Below, piece by piece: positions 6,359 to 10,491 of a stretch of 10,491 bases of DNA. Positions within the stretch are counted from its first letter, which is position 1, and every line of letters starts with the position of its first letter. The position numbers were made by a program, and so were the translations under genes. The notes beneath the pieces are model-generated. The model was not told the origin of the DNA. It was given only the letters and a program-made list of their open reading frames with translations, and ran no database searches. Origin of the DNA: Planctomycetota bacterium (GTDB lineage: Bacteria > Planctomycetota > Planctomycetia > Gemmatales > Gemmataceae); NCBI GenBank assembly GCA_016200155.1, contig JACQFG010000007.1, positions 1-10,491 on the forward strand. The letters are read 5' to 3'.

Positions 6359-7711
6359 TTAGAATTCGCAAATAAAACTGGCGGCCGCTTCGGCCATCAA
6401 CTCACGTGTCAATTGGACTGGTTGTCTACGGAATCGGCAGATCGCCTGGACGATCTCCAGCAAATCGCGGCAATCGCTGGCGCGGGCGTTGCGTCCCTGG
6501 TCGTAGTAGCGTTCATAGAGGTAGTCCACGGCGTCCGGGCAAGGGTTCATGCCGAGCCGCTTGACCATCGAGTTGAAGATCCTTTCGTAGATTGCCCGCT
6601 CCGGCGCATCGATGCCGACCTTGTGGCGAATGCGGCGCAGGAACGCGTCATCGACGAGGTCCTTGGGGTCGAGGTTGGTCGAGAAGATGATGAGCTGCTC
6701 GAAGGGGACTTCGAACTTCTTGCCGGAGGACAGGGTAAGGAAGTCGTGGCGATCCTCGAGGGGCAAGATCCAGCGATTGAGCAATTCCTTGGGGCTGCAC
6801 AGTTGGCGGCCGAAATCGTCGATGAGGAAGACGCCGCCGTTGGCCTTGACCTGGATCGGCGCCTGATAAAAGTTGGCGTCGGAGTTGTAGCGCAAGTCGA
6901 GCATGTCGAGGTTGAGTTCGCCGCCGGTGACGACGACGGGGCGGTGAATCTTGACCCAGCGGGCGTCCACGGTGCCGGCGTTGAGCAGCCGGCGGATGGT
7001 CGCCTCGTTGTCTTCCATGCGATCGACATCGCGCGGATCGGCGGCCTGGTGCAGTGAGCTATCGTAGACGGTGATGATGCTGCTTTCGGCCAGGAATGCG
7101 TAAGGGACGTAGATTTCCCCGCCGGCGTTGTTCATGAACTCGCCGATGGCGCGGGCGACCGACGTCTTGCCGTTGCCCGGCGGGCCGTAGATGAAGACGC
7201 TGCGGCCGCTGACGATCGCGGGGCCAATGGCGCTGAACATTTCCTCTTTTAGCACGAGATGGGAGAACGCCGCCCGCAGCGGCTCGGGGCTGCAGCTGAT
7301 GCCGGTGACCGCCTGGCGATAGGTCTGCTCGACGTAATCTTCGAGAGGCACCGGCGCCGGGCCGACGTAGGCGCACTGCCTCATCGAATCCTGGGCACGC
7401 TGCCGGCCCAGCTCGGTCAGATTGAAGCGATAGCTGACTCGCCCAATCAGATCGCCGCCTTGCACCTCGACGCACTTCTCGTCCTTGAGAAATTTCAGCG
7501 ATTCCTCGATGACCTTGAACGGCAAGCAAACGCTCCGGGCGAGATCGAGTCCGAGCATGACTCCCTGAACGTGCAGGGTGCGCATGAGCAGGTCGTTGAG
7601 GAAATTCAAGCTCAGCCCCGCCTGACGCAGACTGTCCGGAGCAGCCGGCGCATCGGGAACCCCGGCGCTTTCCCACTCCAGATTCGACATGCTTTTCTGA
7701 CTTGCGATCAT
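6359..7711 (-). CDS. MoxR-like AAA+ ATPase with N-terminal winged-helix-like region, Tad-linked
   Basis: The 450-residue protein has two parts. Residues about 35-115 (LNFLNDLLMRTLHVQGVMLG... to YRFNLTELGRQRA) read as a winged-helix-like domain. Residues 140-450 form an AAA+ module. Walker A is GPPGNGKT (176-183), Walker B VFLIDDF (294-300, D298 D299), sensor 1 FSTN (N346), and FLRRIRHK (357-364) is a candidate arginine-finger region. The segment 213-290 between the Walker motifs is unusually long and carries GGELNLDMLDLRYN, matching a sub-family of ATP-binding proteins I associate with pilus and secretion loci rather than classical MoxR. Walker B ends DD instead of the usual DE. It is not the Tad hexameric secretion ATPase TadA, which has a different architecture. 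AAGGTG lies about 9 nt before ATG 7711; a second ATG at 7690 lacks such a site. The 76-aa membrane gene is 28 nt upstream, so the two are probably co-transcribed. Its role in pilus assembly or its regulation is inferred. Confidence 0.88.
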   Translation of the reverse strand: MIASQKSMSNLEWESAGVPDAPAAPDSLRQAGLSLNFLNDLLMRTLHVQGVMLGLDLARSVCLPFKVIEESLKFLKDEKCVEVQGGDLIGRVSYRFNLTELGRQRAQDSMRQCAYVGPAPVPLEDYVEQTYRQAVTGISCSPEPLRAAFSHLVLKEEMFSAIGPAIVSGRSVFIYGPPGNGKTSVARAIGEFMNNAGGEIYVPYAFLAESSIITVYDSSLHQAADPRDVDRMEDNEATIRRLLNAGTVDARWVKIHRPVVVTGGELNLDMLDLRYNSDANFYQAPIQVKANGGVFLIDDFGRQLCSPKELLNRWILPLEDRHDFLTLSSGKKFEVPFEQLIIFSTNLDPKDLVDDAFLRRIRHKVGIDAPERAIYERIFNSMVKRLGMNPCPDAVDYLYERYYDQGRNARASDCRDLLEIVQAICRFRRQPVQLTRELMAEAAASFICEF

Positions 7712-7739
7712 GTTGGAAACACCTTTTCGAAATATGCGG

Positions 7740-7970
7740 CTAGCGGTACCACCAGATCAACGCACATCCCACGGCGACGACCACCAGTGACACCTGGATG
7801 AGCCGAGCGCGATCGGCAACCAGCTCCATGAGGATGCTGGCGTGCAGGATGGAGGTGGTTGTCATTTCCGCGGAAGGGCCGGCCGCACAGGCGACGGCGG
7901 CGAAGATGGGCACACATGCCAGGGCGAAGACGAGGAGCAGACACGAGCGGGGAGACAGCAACGCGTTCAT
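7740..7970 (-). CDS. Small membrane protein, 76 aa, unknown function
   Basis: The frame encodes an N-terminal hydrophobic stretch at about 11-29 (LLLVFALACVPIFAAVACA), which is a signal peptide or first membrane helix. A polar middle follows (GPSAEMTTTSILHASILMELVADRAR), then a C-terminal membrane helix at about 57-73 (LIQVSLVVVAVGCALIW) ending WYR. Third codon positions are strongly GC-biased, and the overlapping longer leftward frame (7708-8025) lacks such structure, so this frame is preferred. The stop codon is 28 nt before the ATPase start with no hairpin in between, which suggests a two-gene unit. It could be a partner or membrane tether of the ATPase. I recognise no family; a prepilin is unlikely because there is no G/E-type peptidase site before a hydrophobic N-terminal helix. 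Confidence 0.65.
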   Translation of the reverse strand: MNALLSPRSCLLLVFALACVPIFAAVACAAGPSAEMTTTSILHASILMELVADRARLIQVSLVVVAVGCALIWWYR

Positions 7971-8003
7971 GGTGCACGACCCTGACGTTCGGGGATGAAG
8001 TCA

Positions 8004-8022
8004 CGGCGTCGGGCCGACGCCG
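8004..8022. repeat. GC-rich inverted repeat upstream of the small membrane gene
   Basis: CGGCGTCG and its complement form a perfect 8-bp stem with a 3-nt loop (GGC). It lies 34 nt upstream of the start codon at 7970, in a 120-bp gap that otherwise contains AT-rich sequence near 8040-8056. It may be a leader hairpin affecting the small-membrane-protein/ATPase unit, or a chance GC-rich palindrome. Confidence 0.3.
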
Positions 8023-8090
8023 CACGCAGGCTCATGCAATCTATAGCTTATTTTTCGCGATGGGGCGGACGAATTCCGGGGGAAATGCAA

Positions 8091-8149
8091 TCAGAGCCTG
8101 AAGCGTAAGCGAAGGATGCGAAATCCTTCGCTCGCGCTTCAGGCTCTGA
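8091..8149 (-). terminator. Long 27-bp hairpin after the lipoprotein gene
   Basis: The arms 8091-8117 and 8123-8149 pair over 27 positions, with one G-T pair and one A-C mismatch and a 5-nt loop (GCGAA). The outer part is TCAGAGCCTGAAGCG and the inner part AGCGAAGGAT. It starts 16 nt after the stop codon of the leftward lipoprotein gene. Only a short mixed T-rich stretch follows leftward (TTGCATTT), so it is at best a weak intrinsic terminator. It is the longest stem in the window and looks like a member of a repeat family different from the 8763 and 9970 elements. Confidence 0.7.
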
Positions 8150-8165
8150 AGGAAACGATCACCGA

Positions 8166-8723
8166 TCAAGGCCGGGCGCCGGAGGAGCCGGAGGGTGCTT
8201 GCGAGGTGATCGACACGCCCTTGCTGATGTCGTCGCCGACCTTCTTGTAGGCGGCATTGGTCCATTCCGACGGATAGGTCGGCACCGCGTGATCGTGCAC
8301 GCCGATCTGATAGGCGATGCCGTTATTGCTCATCGTCTGCGTGGTCAAGAAAACGCGGATCGATTCCTTGCGCTTGGCAATCAAGCCGTCGCGATCCTTG
8401 GCGACATCGTGCGGGAATTGCAGCCAGATCTGGAAGTCGGGATGCGGCTGGCGGCGCGAGATGTACCGCAGCTGGTCTTTGCCGGCAGCGTTAAGGATGT
8501 CCGTGCCCGCTTCGAAATGGTGATTCCAGAGGGTCTGGTCGAGCTTGTGCCCCTGATCTTCCTGGGCGCCGTTCATGTCGCGGATGCTCTGGCGGGCCAT
8601 GCCGTTGTAGCGGGCCGGCCAGCACGGGTCGACGACTTCGCGATAATGTTGGCAACCGAGGACGGCGAAGAGGGCCGCGCTGAAGCAACCGACAGCCGCG
8701 GCTTGTTTGATGAATCCTTTCAT
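8166..8723 (-). CDS. Tad-cluster lipoprotein of unknown function, possibly OmpA-like core
   Basis: The 185-residue protein has a lipoprotein signal with hydrophobic core FSAALFA and lipobox VLGC, so C24 would be acylated. The mature part contains YREVVDPCWPARYNGMARQS at 27-46. It then has a block at about 66-105 (WNHHFEAGTDILNAAGKDQL, RYISRRQPHPDFQIWLQFP) whose order of strand, L-x-x-x-G-x-x-x-L helix and strand recalls the start of OmpA-like peptidoglycan-binding domains. That resemblance is weak and I see no complete OmpA signature. Residues 108-143 are helix then strand, and the last 12 residues are Ser/Gly/Pro-rich and probably disordered. AGGAG lies 10 nt before the ATG. It sits between tadC and the membrane-protein/ATPase pair, flanked by hairpins on both sides. 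An envelope role in anchoring the Tad apparatus is an inference from context. Confidence 0.8.
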   Translation of the reverse strand: MKGFIKQAAAVGCFSAALFAVLGCQHYREVVDPCWPARYNGMARQSIRDMNGAQEDQGHKLDQTLWNHHFEAGTDILNAAGKDQLRYISRRQPHPDFQIWLQFPHDVAKDRDGLIAKRKESIRVFLTTQTMSNNGIAYQIGVHDHAVPTYPSEWTNAAYKKVGDDISKGVSITSQAPSGSSGARP

Positions 8724-8762
8724 CTCTGATCTACTCCTGTGGGATGGGGGTTATCGTCGTTC

Positions 8763-8835
8763 TTCGTTTAGCGCCCGCCACGTCCCTCGGAGCGGCATGC
8801 CGCCGCATCGGGGGATGACGCGGGCGCTAGACGAA
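8763..8835 (-). terminator. TTCGTTTAGCGCCCG-family hairpin after tadC
   Basis: The arms 8763-8778 and 8820-8835 form a 16-bp stem with one G-U pair, and the left arm reads TTCGTTTAGCGCCCGC. The 41-nt interior is GC-rich and contains a further small palindrome, GCGGCATGCCGC. The element begins 7 nt after the tadC stop codon and ends 39 nt before the ATG of the next gene. It shares its arm sequence with the element at 9970-10032. No U-tract follows. Confidence 0.7.
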
Positions 8836-8842
8836 ATCTTGT

Positions 8843-9802
8843 TCAATGCGGTTTCAACAGATTCTCCATGATGCTGATCGCGGCCGGCCCCACCAGCACC
8901 ACGAAGATGCCGGGGAAGATGAACAGGATCAGCGGGAACAACAGTTGCACGGCGGTCTTGGCCGCCTTTTCCTCGGCGATCTGCTTGCGGCGCGTCCGCA
9001 TCGAGTCGGACTGCACGCGCAGCGCCTGGGCGATGCTGGAGCCGAAGCGATCCGCCTGGATCAGAATCGCCGCCAGCGATTTCACGTCATCCACGCCGGT
9101 GCGCACCCCGAGATCGTGGAGCACTTCGCGGCGCGGCCGGCCCATCTGGAGCTGGAAGTTCGCCAGCGAAAATTCCTCGGTGATGGTCTTGGCGTGCGTG
9201 CCCATTTCGTCGCACACCTTCCGCATCGCCGCATCGAGGCCGAGACCGCTTTCGACGCATACGACCAAAAGGTCGAGGGCATCGGGCAGCGAGAGGAAAA
9301 TATCTTGCTGCCGTTTGCTGCGCAGGTACCACAGGATCACGCTCGGGATGTAGAACCCGATGCCGGTGATGATGACGATGCCGCCGATCATGCGGAAGCC
9401 CATGGGGCGTCCGGGGACGAAGATCGACAGGGCGATCAGGAAGCTGACCGCCAGGCAGACGATGCGGATGCCGGAGTACACCATCGGCGCCGCCTCGCTG
9501 CGGAAGCCGGCGTTGGCCAGCTTGTTTTTCAGAGCGTTCTGTTCCAGCTCGGTCTGCGGCATGAGCGGCTTGGAGATCGACTTCACCGCATCGGCCAGGC
9601 CCTGGAACTTGCCGGCGTTGGCCTTCTTGTTCGGGTCCTCGATATCGGCCAGCGACTGCGGCCTGCTCAAGCGCGACAGCCGATCGAGCGCCTGGCTGTT
9701 GCGATTGGAGATCATGGACAAAAGCGCCCAGATCCCCGCGACGATCCCGCCGAACACCAGGAGCGGAATCAGGTCTTCAATGCCGAGCACTGCGAACAAC
9801 AT
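8843..9802 (-). CDS. tadC: Tad/Flp pilus inner-membrane platform protein TadC
   Basis: The 319-residue protein has the layout of TadC, a GspF-like (T2SSF) polytopic inner-membrane protein that forms the assembly platform for Flp pili together with TadB. Membrane helices are seen at about 11-29, 111-129, 139-158 and 288-308. The T2SSF domain (about 165-305) carries the typical LPDALDLLVVCVESGLGLDA (172-191), the DVKSLAAILIQADRFGSSIAQAL region and a basic MRTRRKQIAEEKAAK segment before the last helix. The ATG at 9802 has GAGG about 8 nt upstream and gives a TadC-like start; an in-frame ATG at 9889 would add 29 residues that look non-coding and overlap a promoter candidate. It lies 235 bp downstream of tadB, a much larger gap than the usual tight tadB-tadC junction. 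Confidence 0.93.
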   Translation of the reverse strand: MLFAVLGIEDLIPLLVFGGIVAGIWALLSMISNRNSQALDRLSRLSRPQSLADIEDPNKKANAGKFQGLADAVKSISKPLMPQTELEQNALKNKLANAGFRSEAAPMVYSGIRIVCLAVSFLIALSIFVPGRPMGFRMIGGIVIITGIGFYIPSVILWYLRSKRQQDIFLSLPDALDLLVVCVESGLGLDAAMRKVCDEMGTHAKTITEEFSLANFQLQMGRPRREVLHDLGVRTGVDDVKSLAAILIQADRFGSSIAQALRVQSDSMRTRRKQIAEEKAAKTAVQLLFPLILFIFPGIFVVLVGPAAISIMENLLKPH

Positions 9803-9860
9803 GGGGGTAACCTCAAAGGGGAAATCGCAGGAGTTGCCGAGCATTGACGGAGCATTCCGA

Positions 9861-9889
9861 AGAATCGTTCTGCATGATATGTTCGTCAA
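9861..9889 (-). promoter_or_regulatory. Possible promoter for tadC
   Basis: On the leftward strand, TTGACG (9889-9884, 5 of 6 matches to -35) is followed after 17 bp by GATTCT (9866-9861, only 3 of 6 matches to -10). It would start transcription near 9854 and leave a leader of about 50 nt before the tadC ATG. It lies in the 235-bp tadB-tadC gap beyond the hairpin, which is where a separate promoter would be needed if that hairpin terminates. Weak evidence. Confidence 0.25.
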
Positions 9890-9969
9890 TCACGGCAAGG
9901 TTTCTTTACTCCCACTTACCATAAATTTCGTTCTTACCTGCGCCGCCAAGTTCCCTAGTTTGCCTTTTC

Positions 9970-10032
9970 TTCGTTTAGCGCCCGGAGTGAAGCGCCAGGC
10001 GTCCCGGCGCTTCCCTGCGGGCGCTAAACGAA
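9970..10032 (-). terminator. TTCGTTTAGCGCCCG-family hairpin after tadB
   Basis: The outer arms 9970-9984 (TTCGTTTAGCGCCCG) and 10018-10032 are perfectly complementary over 15 bp. Nested inside is a second perfect 8-bp stem, GAAGCGCC / GGCGCTTC (9989-9996 / 10006-10013). The element starts 5 nt after the tadB stop codon. The sequence following it in the leftward transcript is A-rich (AGAAAAGG), not U-rich. It is a sister of the element at 8763-8835. Confidence 0.75.
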
Positions 10033-10037
10033 ATCCA

Positions 10038-10491
10038 CTACACCTTGATGTTCACGATCTTGCGAATCAGCAATGCCCCGGCCAGTTGCATAATCAGGGC
10101 GCCGATCGCCATCTTGACGCCCTGTTCCGTGGTCCACAACTTCTCGATGTAGTCGTACTTGATGTGGAGCATGATCAGGAACAGCAAGAACGGCAACGCG
10201 ATCAGGATGACGCCCGACAGCCGGCCTTCCGCGGTGAGGGCCTTGACCTGGCCGAGGATGCGGAAGCGTTCGCGGATGACGTAGCCGATCTTGTCGAGGA
10301 TTTCCGCCAAGTCGCCGCCGGTCGTGCGCTGGATGCACACGCTGGTGACGAAGAACCGCAAGTCGAGGTTGGGCACGCGATCGCACATGGAGCGCAGGGC
10401 GTCGTCGATCGGGATGCCCAGGTTCTGCTCTTCATAAACGCGGTTGAACTCGTCGGCGATGGGGGCGGGCATTTCCTCGGCGACGACGTGA
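10038..10491 (-). CDS. tadB: Tad/Flp pilus inner-membrane platform protein TadB (5' end beyond window)
   Basis: Only the C-terminal 150 residues are present; the frame is open to the right edge, so the ATG at 10472 is internal. It shows the second half of a T2SSF domain: MPAPIADEFNRVYEEQNLGI, PIDDALRSMCDRVPNLDLRF and FVTSVCIQRTTGGDLAEILD. A connecting amphipathic region (KIGYVIRERFRILGQVKALT) and two membrane helices follow (GVILIALPFLLFLIMLHI and a final one around KMAIGALIMQLAGALLI). The QRTTGGDLAEILD segment and the short basic C-terminus RKIVNIKV are typical of TadB. It partners TadC in the inner-membrane platform that couples the secretion ATPase to pilin extrusion. The stop codon is TAG and is followed after 5 nt by a long hairpin. 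Confidence 0.93.
   Translation of the reverse strand, partial: HVVAEEMPAPIADEFNRVYEEQNLGIPIDDALRSMCDRVPNLDLRFFVTSVCIQRTTGGDLAEILDKIGYVIRERFRILGQVKALTAEGRLSGVILIALPFLLFLIMLHIKYDYIEKLWTTEQGVKMAIGALIMQLAGALLIRKIVNIKV

Noticed and set aside
7708..8025. Leftward 105-codon frame overlapping the small membrane gene
   Set aside because: It is Arg/Pro/His-rich with no domain and overlaps the ATPase start, while the 7740-7970 frame encodes two clean hydrophobic helices with GC-rich third codon positions.
8846..9847. Rightward open frame of 333 codons opposite tadC
   Set aside because: The leftward frame is an unambiguous TadC with membrane helices and a T2SSF domain; the rightward product is His/Arg/Asp-rich and lacks structure.
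9803..9889. 29-residue N-terminal extension of TadC
   Set aside because: The ATG at 9802 has a ribosome binding site and leads straight into the first membrane helix; the extension has no TadC-like features and overlaps a promoter candidate.

Overview
The window is a GC-rich, densely coded bacterial chromosome segment. It most likely comes from a planctomycete (Pirellulales- or Gemmatales-like). That placement is an inference from the combination of a Uma2-family nuclease, a Tll0287-like single-haem protein, a Tad/Flp pilus cluster with lineage-style accessory lipoproteins, and long intergenic palindromes. No rRNA, tRNA or other marker gene is present to prove it.

Left part (1-3600). A large secreted protein runs leftward off the window edge. 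It resembles a GH42-type glycoside hydrolase, with an exported N-terminus, a probable catalytic barrel and a C-terminal beta-galactosidase-trimerisation-like domain. It is divergent from a rightward Uma2-family endonuclease, which has a recognisable sigma70-like promoter. The Uma2 gene converges, 7 nt apart, with a leftward 95-residue conserved-looking small protein of unknown function.

Middle (3600-5450). A rightward membrane-anchored protein carries one CXXCH haem site in a Tll0287-like (DUF3365) domain. It converges with a leftward GNAT acetyltransferase, and a perfect 23-bp palindrome lies between them.

Right part (5455-10491). All genes here read leftward and look like the distal half of a Tad (tight adherence, Flp pilus) secretion locus. 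In transcription order they are tadB (its 5' end lies beyond the window), tadC, a lipoprotein of unknown function, a 76-residue small membrane protein, a MoxR-like AAA+ ATPase with an N-terminal winged-helix-like region, and a TPR lipoprotein in the position where a TadD-like pilotin or assembly factor would be expected. TadB and TadC form the inner-membrane platform. The roles of the ATPase and lipoproteins in Tad assembly are inferred from context.

The most striking non-coding signal is that six leftward genes in a row (tadB, tadC, lipoprotein, ATPase, TPR protein, GNAT) each have a palindrome starting 0-16 nt after the stop codon. The only gene of the block without one is the small membrane gene, which sits 28 nt upstream of the ATPase. 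None of the palindromes is followed by a clear U-tract. At least two sequence-related members (after tadB and after tadC) share arms around TTCGTTTAGCGCCCG, which suggests a dispersed repeat family used as 3'-end punctuation. I found no CRISPR array, insertion sequence or RNA gene.
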